Source: 39-52-133 sp036523795
Lineage (GTDB): Bacteria; Pseudomonadota; Gammaproteobacteria; Burkholderiales; Gallionellaceae
Length of the DNA stretch: 38,925 nucleotides
Assembly (NCBI GenBank): GCA_036523795.1
Contig: DATDDN010000018.1
Location: 1-38,925, forward strand
Direction: 5' to 3'
Below are positions 7,734 to 15,171 of this stretch, piece by piece (position 1 is the first letter of the stretch; each line of letters begins with the position of its first letter). The notes below the pieces were generated by a model. The model did not search any database. It was given only the letters and a program-made list of their open reading frames with translations, and was not told the origin of the DNA. Position numbers and translations under genes: made by a program.

Positions 7734-8735
7734 TTATGGGTGCGCCGCTTTTTGCGCAACCTGTTCAGCCGGCTTGTACGAAGCCAACACACTTTGAATC
7801 CTCGCCAATATTTCAGGCGACTGGACATGGCGCTCGCCTGTCACCAGCAAAGCAAAATTGTCCGCCAGTATTTCCTCCGGATGAATGATGTAGTTGGTGT
7901 TGCGGCCTACCTGATCAAAGAACCCGGACACCTGCCCCACGCCGACCAGGCGAGGTCCATGCGGATCGCTCATTGCACGAGCCGTGCCGGAGCCGGCCGG
8001 CTTTTCCACCAGCAGCAGCGCCATCTGCAGGTAGTCGAAAAACTCACCGCCCCGAGCCGGGCTGTACCGCGGCGTCTGAGAAAACAGGATGGGAACGGCC
8101 CACGCTGTTTCGCTGCCGGACTTGATTTGAATGCAGTAATCATTCACGGGCGCATCCGGATTGGTGATCTTGCGTGGCGCCAGCTGTGAGGGGAATTCGA
8201 TTTCACCGCAGTAGCGAAATCCGATGGCTTCATAGAGCTGCCTGGAGAGTTTCGGATTCGAGCGCGAAGAGATATGAAATAGCTCATGCGCCAACAGTTT
8301 CTGGATCTCGTATTCCGACGACGCAAGAACGCTGCGCGGCAGGACGATCGCATTCCCTCGCGTATACGCAGCGTCTCCTTCCTCCCGACCGGATGTCTTG
8401 ATGACATAGATCTCGCTCGGCAGCGGCAACAACAGGCGATGGGCTTCGGCCTGAACCTTCTGGAAAGCCGTCGCCACAAGGCTCTTTTCACGCGGCTCCC
8501 AATCCATAACCGATGACGCGACAAACTCCACATATTGCGCTTCGGAGACATCCCGGTCTGTCTTCATTCTCGCCGCGCGATCAAACGGGCTCAATCGTGT
8601 AAGGAATGCGTCCTTGGCCGAGAGTATGGCGCGCGAGTCCGAGGCGGATGCAAACAACAGCTCCTGAGCATTAACCTGGCCAGTGCAGGCCACAAGAAAT
8701 GCCGCTGCAAGAATTGCTTTCAGTTGACGTTTCAT
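7734..8735 (-). CDS. Putative exported zinc metallopeptidase (HExxH)
   Basis: About 333 residues beginning MKRQLKAILAAAFLVACTGQVNAQE: a signal peptide that could be cut by signal peptidase I after VNA or at a VAC lipobox. The motif LLAHELFHISSRSNPKLSRQLYEAIGF holds HELFH (about 150-154). The C-terminal HPEEILADNFALL could supply the third, glutamate ligand of a gluzincin-like site. This is inferred from motifs; the family is not recognised. AGGAGAA precedes the ATG pair at 8738/8735. The 3' flank down to 7465 shows no clear gene. Confidence 0.7.
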   Translation of the reverse strand: MKRQLKAILAAAFLVACTGQVNAQELLFASASDSRAILSAKDAFLTRLSPFDRAARMKTDRDVSEAQYVEFVASSVMDWEPREKSLVATAFQKVQAEAHRLLLPLPSEIYVIKTSGREEGDAAYTRGNAIVLPRSVLASSEYEIQKLLAHELFHISSRSNPKLSRQLYEAIGFRYCGEIEFPSQLAPRKITNPDAPVNDYCIQIKSGSETAWAVPILFSQTPRYSPARGGEFFDYLQMALLLVEKPAGSGTARAMSDPHGPRLVGVGQVSGFFDQVGRNTNYIIHPEEILADNFALLVTGERHVQSPEILARIQSVLASYKPAEQVAQKAAHP

Positions 8736-8857
8736 CATTTCTCCTAAATTGTGTGCCGCATAGACGCAAGGGGAGATTGTGCAGCAAGCGGTCACGCGGT
8801 CAAAGAACTATGTAGACATGTGCTCCGCCATCAGGGGCTGTTTCGGTGTTCGGCGGA

Positions 8858-8945
8858 GATGACTGCTATGTGCAAGACAAGGGTCACTCAGAAACAGCTG
8901 TGAATTTCCGAGTTGTGCCCATTACAGTCATTATGCTTTGCTAAT
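8858..8945. repeat. Degenerate copy of an intergenic repeat family
   Basis: In the 329-base gap between 8735 and 9065, fragments match the better copies at 9643-9755 and 11263-11375. CTATGTGCAAG and a GTGCCCATTACAGTCATTA segment correspond to TGTGCCCATTCCTGCCATTA in the 9.6-kb copy. No gene is visible in the rest of the gap. Confidence 0.5.
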
Positions 8946-9064
8946 CAATCTCCCGTAAGTAGTCATTCGTGACTGGCAAAAATCAACTACTCAGAGCGGG
9001 GAAACATGGGTTTAGGCAGATTCGTCAGGGACGCCTGTCGTCTGCATAGATCATTTGACGTTTC

Positions 9065-9580
9065 TTAAGGATTCGCCTCTTGCCACACAAAATATTGGTC
9101 TATAAGTCTCACCAGCGGAGCTACCACTAGAGCAACCAAGAACGTCAACACGAAAAAACCGGATAGTCCGAAATGTCCCATTGGAATAGCTCGCTCAACG
9201 AAATGATGGATTGGCGTGATTACAGGAACATATATCTGTGAAAGAGTCGCAGCAAAAGAAATAAGCGTCAATGTTGTTGATAGGCAAGGCTGCCAATAAT
9301 CACTCTTGCTAAATTTCTTTGATGATCTCCAAGATATTACCGGCATCGATAGCGCAAAGCCGGCTGCCATAAATCCTGCGTTTATGACCAAGGACTGTAT
9401 GAGAAGTATCAAATCTCCTCCCTTCCACATTATGTACGGGAAAAGAGTTAGAGCGCCAGAAAGGAAGGCGGCTGCAAAAGCAATTGATATTTTTTGAGTC
9501 TCTTCACTACGCCACCTATGAGCCTGACATTTACTTAACGGACGCATCATCCACATGATGATTGAGTAAAGTCTTACCAT
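9065..9580 (-). CDS. Predicted membrane protein, orphan
   Basis: 171 residues with about four hydrophobic spans (around 32-52, 58-80, 100-122 and 138-160). There is no catalytic motif and the family is not recognised. It is markedly A+T-richer than the flanking core genes and is the first of a series of small minus-strand orphan genes separated by repeats and attC-like sites, so it is probably a cassette or other acquired gene. The start is uncertain: the ATG at 9580 has no convincing SD, and Met codons occur at positions 9, 11 and 12. Confidence 0.55.
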   Translation of the reverse strand: MVRLYSIIMWMMRPLSKCQAHRWRSEETQKISIAFAAAFLSGALTLFPYIMWKGGDLILLIQSLVINAGFMAAGFALSMPVISWRSSKKFSKSDYWQPCLSTTLTLISFAATLSQIYVPVITPIHHFVERAIPMGHFGLSGFFVLTFLVALVVAPLVRLIDQYFVWQEANP

Positions 9581-9642
9581 TGACCGAGGGTAGGCACGTC
9601 CCTATCCAATCCCCCAGAGCTGTCGCTCTCAAATGACAGCTC

Positions 9643-9755
9643 CTGGGACAACTCGCGCAGTATAGGAATGGTCATTATCTATGTGCAAGCTGCCTGAATG
9701 TATGGGTTTGCCACCTGGCTCAGCTGTGCCCATTCCTGCCATTACATATCGTTAA
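9643..9755. repeat. Intergenic repeat, copy 1
   Basis: About 110 bases that pair with 11263-11375 in the same orientation. The first 60 or so are nearly identical (TGGGACAAC.CGCGCAGTATA through ATTATCTATGTGCAAGCTGC and CTGAATGTAT). The second half is more diverged. It lies in the 258-base gap between the genes at 9065-9580 and 9839-10726. Confidence 0.8.
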
Positions 9756-9775
9756 CACATTTCCCGAAATCGGAC

Positions 9776-9844
9776 ATTCAACGTCTGAAATCTCAGGTGC
9801 TGCGCGGCTTCATCGTGCAGCGTTCTGTGGATTGTTGGTTAGCC
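9776..9844 (-). other. Degenerate attC-like site
   Basis: On the minus strand the sequence runs from GGCTAAC (9844-9838, containing the TAA stop of the upstream ORF) to GTTGAAT (9782-9776), which fits the RYYYAAC and GTTRRRY core patterns loosely. An inner GCTGC / GCAGC stem lies between them. Spacing (69 bp) suits attC. It is weaker than the sites at 33.5-35.5 kb. Confidence 0.4.
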
Positions 9845-10726
9845 TTTCCGCAAAAACGCGTCGCTGCCGAAGAGTTCGATATCGGCATTCATTGCGACAA
9901 ACGCGTCGCTGTTTACAAACTTATCGACGTTCGATCGGAATGCCTCATCGATCTTTGCTTTTTGACGATCCGATACGCTGTCGAGAGCATCGTGCATCTT
10001 CGTGGCCTTCTCGTTCAAGTAGTCTGCTAAGGCTCGCGGAACCACGTACTTACGCGGTTCAACAAATCCGTGGGTTGCATGAACCTTGGTGCCTTTCCAA
10101 TGATCCGGGTTGGGTTCGTGAACAAAGCCAAGAATAATGAAGCGCCCAAGTTTTGAATAGGTAAAAATCGACCGCGACCCACGACAAAAATCCATGTGAA
10201 TTGCTCTCATCAAATAGCGATTGATATTGGGCACTAAATCAGCGCTTGCGCTCGATATTTGATCAAGTGGAAGAAGGTGTTGCTGAAAAATTCCCGGATT
10301 TGGTCTTTTACCCAACAAAAACTCACGCCATACAATTTCGGCCTCAAAAACGTGACCAAGAGCATTGGGTTCCCAGTCTTTTAAATGCCCTTCATCTCGG
10401 TAAAATCGGAGAACACGCCAAGACACTGAAGTGCAGAACTTCAGTAGCCAATCCGAATACCGAATGACCTTTCCGGATTCAGCAAGATACGGATGAAAGA
10501 GCCGACCTGCAAAAGCTGTTTCAGACCGGCTAAACAATTCCTCGCACGAGGCACAAAGCCAGTATCTCTTGATCCCATCTTGAACTCGCCTATTCGGTTC
10601 GAGGCTGTTTCGAATGTGACCATTACCAGAAGACTCCCGGAGCCAGCGATAGGTAAACGCCGGAAGGATATGACTCAACTGTAGCTCTGAGTCAATCTGA
10701 CAAAGACGGCATTGATCGGTAGGCAT
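9839..10726 (-). CDS. HNH-type zinc-finger protein, probable cassette gene
   Basis: 295 residues. The N-terminus has CRLCQIDSELQLSHILP followed by CASCEELFS, a CxxC...H...CxxC arrangement typical of HNH or treble-clef nucleases that read SHIxP. The rest (FCTSVSWRVLRF, RAIHMDFCRG) is conserved-looking but unassigned. Comparable proteins occur next to mobile elements; a DNA-cutting role is possible but unproved. It is flanked by attC-like sites at 10737-10823 and 9776-9844 and is oriented like the other cassette genes. The ATG at 10726 fits the CxxC motif at residues 6-9. Confidence 0.65.
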   Translation of the reverse strand: MPTDQCRLCQIDSELQLSHILPAFTYRWLRESSGNGHIRNSLEPNRRVQDGIKRYWLCASCEELFSRSETAFAGRLFHPYLAESGKVIRYSDWLLKFCTSVSWRVLRFYRDEGHLKDWEPNALGHVFEAEIVWREFLLGKRPNPGIFQQHLLPLDQISSASADLVPNINRYLMRAIHMDFCRGSRSIFTYSKLGRFIILGFVHEPNPDHWKGTKVHATHGFVEPRKYVVPRALADYLNEKATKMHDALDSVSDRQKAKIDEAFRSNVDKFVNSDAFVAMNADIELFGSDAFLRKG

Positions 10727-10736
10727 AGCTGTAGAG

Positions 10737-10823
10737 CAGTAACATTCTCAATAAGCCGCGCCGCTGGCATTACCGAAAATGACTGCTACGCTTTCTGGTG
10801 TCGGCTTCATTGAATTGTTGGGT
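10737..10823 (-). other. attC site of the aadA-like type with an enlarged loop
   Basis: On the minus strand the site begins ACCCAAC (10823-10817), followed by AATTCAATGAAGCCGAC. It closes with GGCGCGGCTTATTGAGAATGTTAC. Both arms closely resemble the classic 60-bp attC with AAGCCGAC and GCGCGGCTTAA arms. The loop between them is expanded and contains TGACTGCTA, also seen in the local repeat family. The ORF for the EF-Tu-like protein stops four bases before it. Confidence 0.7.
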
Positions 10824-10826
10824 GTT

Positions 10827-11159
10827 TCATTTTTTCTGAGCATTGGAGGCGGATTTTTCGAGATCTATGATTTTTTTGACTGCCCCATATCCTACCGTTC
10901 GATTCCCCTCTCGCACCAGAAACGCCATACCGGGATATACCTTTCCAAGGTGCTCCTGCGGGGACAGAAAGCCGAGATAGGCACGTACCTTCTCTCCAGG
11001 ATTTACTTTCTCCACGTCCGGGTATTCGTGCGGTGCGTCCCAGTCGCGCCCTTCGTAATAGAACTGTGGCCTGTAACCGCTGAAGGCTGGCGTGGATCGG
11101 CCACCGTGCTCAGACGGGAGGAAGTAGATTTCTGCTTCGATATCGTGCGGCACTGTCAT
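10827..11159 (-). CDS. Stand-alone EF-Tu domain III-like protein, cassette gene
   Basis: About 110 residues that resemble only the C-terminal beta-barrel of elongation factor Tu. EAEIYFLPSEHGGRSTP, FSGYRPQFYY, VNPGEKVRAYLGFLSP and FLVREGNRTVGYGAVKKI line up in order with the EF-Tu segments GGRHTPF, YRPQFYF, VMPGDN and FAIREGGRTVGAGVV. No GTPase domain is present. It could bind an EF-Tu partner or RNA, or be an unrelated adaptation of the barrel. I chose the ATG at 11159; a TTG start at 11177 would lie in the cassette core site GTTGGGC. The attC follows four bases after the stop. Confidence 0.75.
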   Translation of the reverse strand: MTVPHDIEAEIYFLPSEHGGRSTPAFSGYRPQFYYEGRDWDAPHEYPDVEKVNPGEKVRAYLGFLSPQEHLGKVYPGMAFLVREGNRTVGYGAVKKIIDLEKSASNAQKK

Positions 11160-11171
11160 GGTTTTTATGGC

Positions 11172-11210
11172 GCCCAACAGTTATTAGACGAACCCGCCGG
11201 TCCGCATAAT
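11172..11210. repeat. 39-bp junction repeat containing a core-site-like GTTGGGC
   Basis: Matches 12882-12920 at 32 of 39 positions by my count. On the minus strand it ends CTAATAACTGTTGGGC, and GTTGGGC fits the GTTRRRY cassette boundary. Both copies lie directly upstream of a small minus-strand gene, as expected for the right end of an attC site. Confidence 0.6.
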
Positions 11211-11262
11211 ACAGACAGGAGTGTATGTTTGCCGCAAAACAGCCATTCACGAACGGCTGCAC

Positions 11263-11375
11263 TTGGGACAACGCGCGCAGTATATGAACGGCAATTATCT
11301 ATGTGCAAGCTGCCTGAATGTATATGCGTTGTCACTCGGCTCAATGTACCCATAACGGCCATCACGGCTTGGCAA
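11263..11375. repeat. Intergenic repeat, copy 2
   Basis: Same-orientation partner of 9643-9755; the identical core includes ATTATCTATGTGCAAGCTGC followed by CTGAATGTAT. It lies between the membrane-protein gene at 11448 and the EF-Tu-like cassette, where the attC loop of the preceding cassette would be expected. Confidence 0.8.
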
Positions 11376-11447
11376 AAGCAAACGCGCGGAAGTGGGTTAG
11401 CGTGAGGTACGGACTTTTGCCAGTCAGCAACATGCGTGCACGCATGC

Positions 11448-11747
11448 TTACCCCCGCCTGCGCTTCTGCATTAGATCAATTGCTGTTCCGATAAGCCAAT
11501 ACAGCACAGCCGCCCATCCGAGAATCAGAATCCATGCCAACGCCACCTGAAACGTCCCGTGCAATGAGCTGTTTAGCAAGACTAGCCAGGCGGGAAAACC
11601 AACATATTGCCCCGTCTTTGCCAGATAGAAATTCTGCCACCACTCTAACGGCGTACCCGGCTTTCTTATGATTGGCCAATAAAGTGCCTCAGCCATAACG
11701 CCAACACTCAGAACCGCCACCACAAATTGTGCGCTTCGTTTTTTCAT
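11448..11747 (-). CDS. Small membrane protein, second gene of a cassette pair
   Basis: 99 residues with two or three hydrophobic spans (about 8-25, 48-65, 68-92) and a basic tail QKRRRG. No recognised family. Its ATG overlaps the stop of the upstream gene by four bases (ATGA), so the two are translationally coupled and probably travelled together as one two-gene cassette. A membrane-anchored partner of the upstream soluble protein is a reasonable guess, nothing more. Confidence 0.6.
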   Translation of the reverse strand: MKKRSAQFVVAVLSVGVMAEALYWPIIRKPGTPLEWWQNFYLAKTGQYVGFPAWLVLLNSSLHGTFQVALAWILILGWAAVLYWLIGTAIDLMQKRRRG

Positions 11748-12451
11748 ACGCTTGGTTCAGGTTCTCTTGGCCCGTGTTGCTGCCACGTCATAGCTCCTCC
11801 CTCGGCGCGGAGTACCATGAACAGCCGCACGCTATAGTATCCAGCGCACTGCATCCAAGGGATCGATTTCAGGCAGATAAGGCCACCTTCCCACTCTCGG
11901 TTGTCAAGCAACGCCTCGAAGGTCTGCTCGCCATTCAGATTGCAGAAGAAGAAACGCGCCCAATGGGTGTCTCCTGAAAGCTGCAAGCTTTTTACGGCGC
12001 GCTCTATTGCGGGAAACAGCTCTCCTGGCACATGGGACTCCCCGTTCTCAGAGGCGCGCGTGCCGAAGTTGCCGATATAGGCGGTGAATGGTTGCCCGCC
12101 AATCATCCATTGCTCAGTGGTTACCTGGTCCGGGTCGTTCTTGTGCCAAATCGCAGCAAGCAGCACATGAAACGAATTGACGGCGAAATTCTCAAACGCA
12201 TTCCTCATTCCTTGGCTTCCGCTGCCAACGCCGCCAAAGCACTCTTCGATGCAAACCTCTTTATTCAGCCAAACCTGGACGTCGAGGCGGCCGCTCGTCT
12301 CGCGCGGGTGCCACAATGCCCGCACTGCAGGAAATTCGCCGTTGGGCACAAGCCATTCTTTGTGAAGCGCGCAAGACAGGCCATGGCTCTCAAATAGCTC
12401 TTTGAGTTCTGTGAGCGGCGTTTGAAATTCCGTAGTCATTTCGGTGTGCAT
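11744..12451 (-). CDS. DUF6348-like protein, probable cassette gene
   Basis: 235 residues, soluble, no signal peptide. The central part (GRLDVQVWLN, CIEECFGGVGSG, AFENFAVNSFHVLLAAIW, WMIGGQPFTAYIGNFGTRA) recalls the DUF6348 family, whose function is not known; this assignment is from memory and tentative. Its stop overlaps the start of the small membrane protein gene by four bases. It sits between repeats and attC-like remnants and is oriented with the other cassette genes. Start ATG at 12451; an alternative Met is at codon 5. Confidence 0.6.
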   Translation of the reverse strand: MHTEMTTEFQTPLTELKELFESHGLSCALHKEWLVPNGEFPAVRALWHPRETSGRLDVQVWLNKEVCIEECFGGVGSGSQGMRNAFENFAVNSFHVLLAAIWHKNDPDQVTTEQWMIGGQPFTAYIGNFGTRASENGESHVPGELFPAIERAVKSLQLSGDTHWARFFFCNLNGEQTFEALLDNREWEGGLICLKSIPWMQCAGYYSVRLFMVLRAEGGAMTWQQHGPREPEPSV

Positions 12452-12516
12452 TAGTCGTGGTTAATTAATAGCGGGCAGGTCGATCTGGAAACTGGGCGCC
12501 CCCATGCGACGTCAGC

Positions 12517-12564
12517 TAATGGGACAACGCGCGAATAGACGCCCTCTCGAATGATGGGTTGGAT
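12517..12564 (-). other. attC left end with a repeat fragment
   Basis: On the minus strand ATCCAAC (12564-12558) fits RYYYAAC and starts one base after the TGA of the gene at 12566-12871. The next 45 bases include CGCGCGTTGTCCCA, the reverse complement of the TGGGACAACGCGCG that opens the repeat at 11263. The matching right end was not identified with confidence. Confidence 0.4.
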
Positions 12565-12565
12565 T

Positions 12566-12871
12566 TCACGATGCTTTATTTGTTTTACGAAAAATTAGCA
12601 CACCTATTCCGTAACCGAGTAAGCCCCACTGAAGGCAAAACCCTACCCAAATGGCGACCGCGCTAGGTTCGTGTGCATTTTCCGCCACAAGGATGCCTGC
12701 AATAGCTGGAAGAAAATTCAGGTCGCTGTATAAATCTGGAAGCGTGCGGTGCTCTACAAAATATTGCCCCATGAGAGGCGCAATTGGATCAAATGATTTC
12801 CACAATAAAAACATTGAGGCAACAAAAAACGAAGAAAACAGAAGTCGTTTAAGTTGGAGTGTCATCTTCAT
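12566..12871 (-). CDS. Small membrane protein, probable cassette gene
   Basis: 101 residues with two clear hydrophobic spans (about 10-28 and 72-93) joined by a polar loop that contains FVEHRTLPDLYSDLNFLP. No recognised family. The ATG at 12871 lies just inside the junction repeat 12882-12920, and an attC-like RYYYAAC core follows the stop. It is the first minus-strand gene of this accessory patch next to the opp operon end. Confidence 0.55.
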   Translation of the reverse strand: MKMTLQLKRLLFSSFFVASMFLLWKSFDPIAPLMGQYFVEHRTLPDLYSDLNFLPAIAGILVAENAHEPSAVAIWVGFCLQWGLLGYGIGVLIFRKTNKAS

Positions 12872-12881
12872 TATTTAGTAT

Positions 12882-12920
12882 GCCAAACAGTTATTAGACG
12901 GGCGCGTCGGTCAGCATTAT
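12882..12920. repeat. 39-bp junction repeat, second copy
   Basis: Partner of 11172-11210, with GCCAAACAGTTATTAGACG as the shared start except for one base. The rest of the gap to the opp operon (12921-13051) shows nothing recognisable. Confidence 0.6.
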
Positions 12921-13051
12921 TAGAAATAGTGAGGGCGAAAATCATCGATAACCATTTATCAATGATCGAACAAAATCGCCTTCATAGCATGGGCGTTTGC
13001 CAAGCGTCTCCTGATGAAACGTTCCGCCAGGCATCCGCGCATATCTACCCG

Positions 13052-14077
13052 CTAACTCCCCAGCGGAAAATGACACGCCACCTGATGCCCGCCTCCCACA
13101 TCGCGCAGCTGCGGCTCATTGGCGGGGTCAGTGCATTCCGCCGGGCGGCCGCGCTGCTCGAACACCGGGCAGCGCGGGGCGAAGCGGCAGCCGCGATAGG
13201 GGCGCTCGTAATCGAACACGCCCCAGGCGGCGCGGCGCTCGATGCGGATGGGCTGGGTGGCTTCGCGGCTGTGCTTTTCCACCAGCGATGACCACAGGAT
13301 GTAGGTGTAGGGGTGGCGCGCGGCGCTGGCCACGTGTTCGGTCACGCCCATTTCGACGATGCGGCCCAGGTACATCACGGCCACTTTGTGGCTCATCAGT
13401 TCAACCACTTGCAGGTCGTGCGAGATGAACAGGTAGGACAGGCCCAGCTCGCTCTGCAGGTCGCGCAGCAGGTTGACCACCTGGGCCTGGATGGACACGT
13501 CCAGTGCGCTGGTCGGCTCATCCGCCACCAGCAGGCGCGCACCCACGGCGAGCACGCGCGCAATGCCGACGCGGCGCTTTTCGCCGCCGGACAGCTCGGC
13601 CGGGTAGCTGGCCAGCTTGCTGGATTTGAGGTTGACCTGCTCCAGCAGCTGGCGCGTCCTGCGCGCCACTTCGGCATCGCTGGGGCGGCCGTGCACGGTG
13701 AGGGCTTCCCTGAGGATGTCTCCCACGCGCATCTTGGGATTGAGTCCGGCATCCAGGTCCTGGAAGATCATCTGCATGTCGCGGCGCAAGGGGCGCAGCG
13801 CGGCATCGTCGAGATGGGTGATGTCCTGCCCGGCGAATTCGATGCGCCCGGAGGTGGGTGCAGTCAGGCGCAGGATGGTGCGCGCCACGGTGGTCTTGCC
13901 GCAGCCGGACTCGCCCACCAGCCCCATGGTTTCGTTCTCGCGCAGGTAGAAGCTGACGCCATCCACCGCGGGGATGGTGGCGCCGCGCCGGTTGAACGGC
14001 GACAGCAGGTCGCGCTTGCGCGTGAAGTGCTTGCTGAGCTGATGGACTTCGAGGATGGGCTTGGGCATGTCACTCAT
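13052..14077 (-). CDS. Oligopeptide/dipeptide ABC transporter ATPase (OppF/DppF-like)
   Basis: 341 residues; one of two cytoplasmic ATPases energising peptide import. Walker A is GESGCGKT at 55-62, and Walker B is LLVADEPTSALD at about 182-193. The Q-loop is FQDLDAGLNP rather than the usual FQDPxxSLNP. The signature is LSGGEKRRVGIAR instead of LSGGQRQRIGIAR. The C-terminal oligopeptide-transporter extension with cysteines (CRFAPRCPVFEQ, AECTDP) is present; this region binds an Fe-S cluster in some homologues. The ATG at 14077 overlaps the OppD-like stop (ATGA). Last gene of the transporter operon. Confidence 0.93.
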   Translation of the reverse strand: MSDMPKPILEVHQLSKHFTRKRDLLSPFNRRGATIPAVDGVSFYLRENETMGLVGESGCGKTTVARTILRLTAPTSGRIEFAGQDITHLDDAALRPLRRDMQMIFQDLDAGLNPKMRVGDILREALTVHGRPSDAEVARRTRQLLEQVNLKSSKLASYPAELSGGEKRRVGIARVLAVGARLLVADEPTSALDVSIQAQVVNLLRDLQSELGLSYLFISHDLQVVELMSHKVAVMYLGRIVEMGVTEHVASAARHPYTYILWSSLVEKHSREATQPIRIERRAAWGVFDYERPYRGCRFAPRCPVFEQRGRPAECTDPANEPQLRDVGGGHQVACHFPLGS

Positions 14078-15171
14078 TTGGCAAAGCGCCAGCAGCGCAG
14101 CTGATGGCCTGGGGTCACTTCGATCAGTTCCGGATGCTGGGTGGCGCACAGGTGGCGAATCTCCGGGGTGATCTGGTTGCAGCGCGCCTGGAAGCGGCAG
14201 CCGGGCGGCACGCTGATGGTATCCAGCACCTCGCCTTCAATGGCCTGCAGGCGGGCGCGCGTGCGGATCTTCTGCTCGCTGGGCACCGAGGCCAGCAGCG
14301 CGGCGGTGTACGGGTGCTTGCACTCCTGGTGCGCATCCAGCACCTGCGCGGCGGGTCCGTATTCCACCACCGCGCCGCCGTAGAGCACAGCGACACGATC
14401 GGACAGGCGCGTGATCACGCTGATGTCGTGGCTGATCAGCAGCGTGGAAATGCCGGTCGCACCTTTCAGTTCCTCCAGCAAGTCTACGATCTTGGACTGG
14501 ATGGTGGCATCCAGCCCGGTGGTGGGCTCGTCGGCAATCAGCAGCGAGGGTTCGGCGGAAAGCGCCATGGCGATCATGGCGCGCTGGCACATGCCGCCGG
14601 AGAGGCCGGCCGGAAACGACTTGTAGCGCAGGTGCGGCGTGTCGATGCGGACGCGCTCCAGCCAGTGGATGGCGCGCTCCTGCGCCTCCTTCTTGTTGCG
14701 GATGCCGCCATGCAGGCGCACCGCCTCGGCGATCTGCTCGCCCACCGCCATGTAGGGGTTGAGCGAGGCGCGCGGATTTTGGAAGATCATGGCGATCTCC
14801 CGGCCGCGTATGCCCTGCTGCAATTTTTCGCTCTGCACCTGCCAGCCGCGCTCGTCCTTGCGCACAACCGTCACGCGCCCTTCCTGCTCCTCCACCTGCA
14901 CGTGGTCATGCAGGCCTTCCAGCAGGTTGCGCTGCACCTGCTCGCTGGCATAGTGGATGCTGCCGCCGATCACGCCGGGACCGCCGTTGACCAGGCCCAT
15001 CACCGACATGGCGGTGATGCTCTTGCCGCTGCCCGACTCTCCCACCACGCCCACCGTTTCGCGCCGCCCCACTTCCAGCGAGACGCCATCCACCGAGCGG
15101 ATGAAGGCCTGCTTGCTGCGTGCGTAGAAGTAGGTGCGCAGGTTGTCGATCTTGAGCAGGGGCTGGGTCAT
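14074..15171 (-). CDS. Oligopeptide/dipeptide ABC transporter ATPase (OppD/DppD-like) with an insertion
   Basis: 365 residues. Walker A is GESGSGKS at 44-51, the Q-loop is FQNPRASLNPYM near 130, the signature is LSGGMCQRAMIAMAL at about 190-204, and Walker B is LLIADEPTTGLDA at about 211-223. The C-terminal Cys motif CRFQARCNQITPE is present. Between the strand ending GGSIHY and the Q-loop there is a charged stretch (about 75-118) roughly 28 residues longer than in E. coli OppD. ATG at 15171 shares a base with the permease stop (TGATG). Works with the OppF-like partner. Confidence 0.93.
   Translation of the reverse strand: MTQPLLKIDNLRTYFYARSKQAFIRSVDGVSLEVGRRETVGVVGESGSGKSITAMSVMGLVNGGPGVIGGSIHYASEQVQRNLLEGLHDHVQVEEQEGRVTVVRKDERGWQVQSEKLQQGIRGREIAMIFQNPRASLNPYMAVGEQIAEAVRLHGGIRNKKEAQERAIHWLERVRIDTPHLRYKSFPAGLSGGMCQRAMIAMALSAEPSLLIADEPTTGLDATIQSKIVDLLEELKGATGISTLLISHDISVITRLSDRVAVLYGGAVVEYGPAAQVLDAHQECKHPYTAALLASVPSEQKIRTRARLQAIEGEVLDTISVPPGCRFQARCNQITPEIRHLCATQHPELIEVTPGHQLRCWRFAK

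Noticed and set aside
7580..7828. 82-codon minus frame after the metallopeptidase gene (ends GHAGLEDYAD)
   Set aside because: It overlaps the end of the metallopeptidase gene, has no SD or recognisable family, and may be a gene fragment; support is too weak to call it.
13313..14104. Long open frames antisense to the opp, TPR, TolB and large lipoprotein genes (up to 681 codons)
   Set aside because: These are antisense shadows of high-G+C genes: composition is His/Gln/Arg/Ala-biased and no domain is recognisable.
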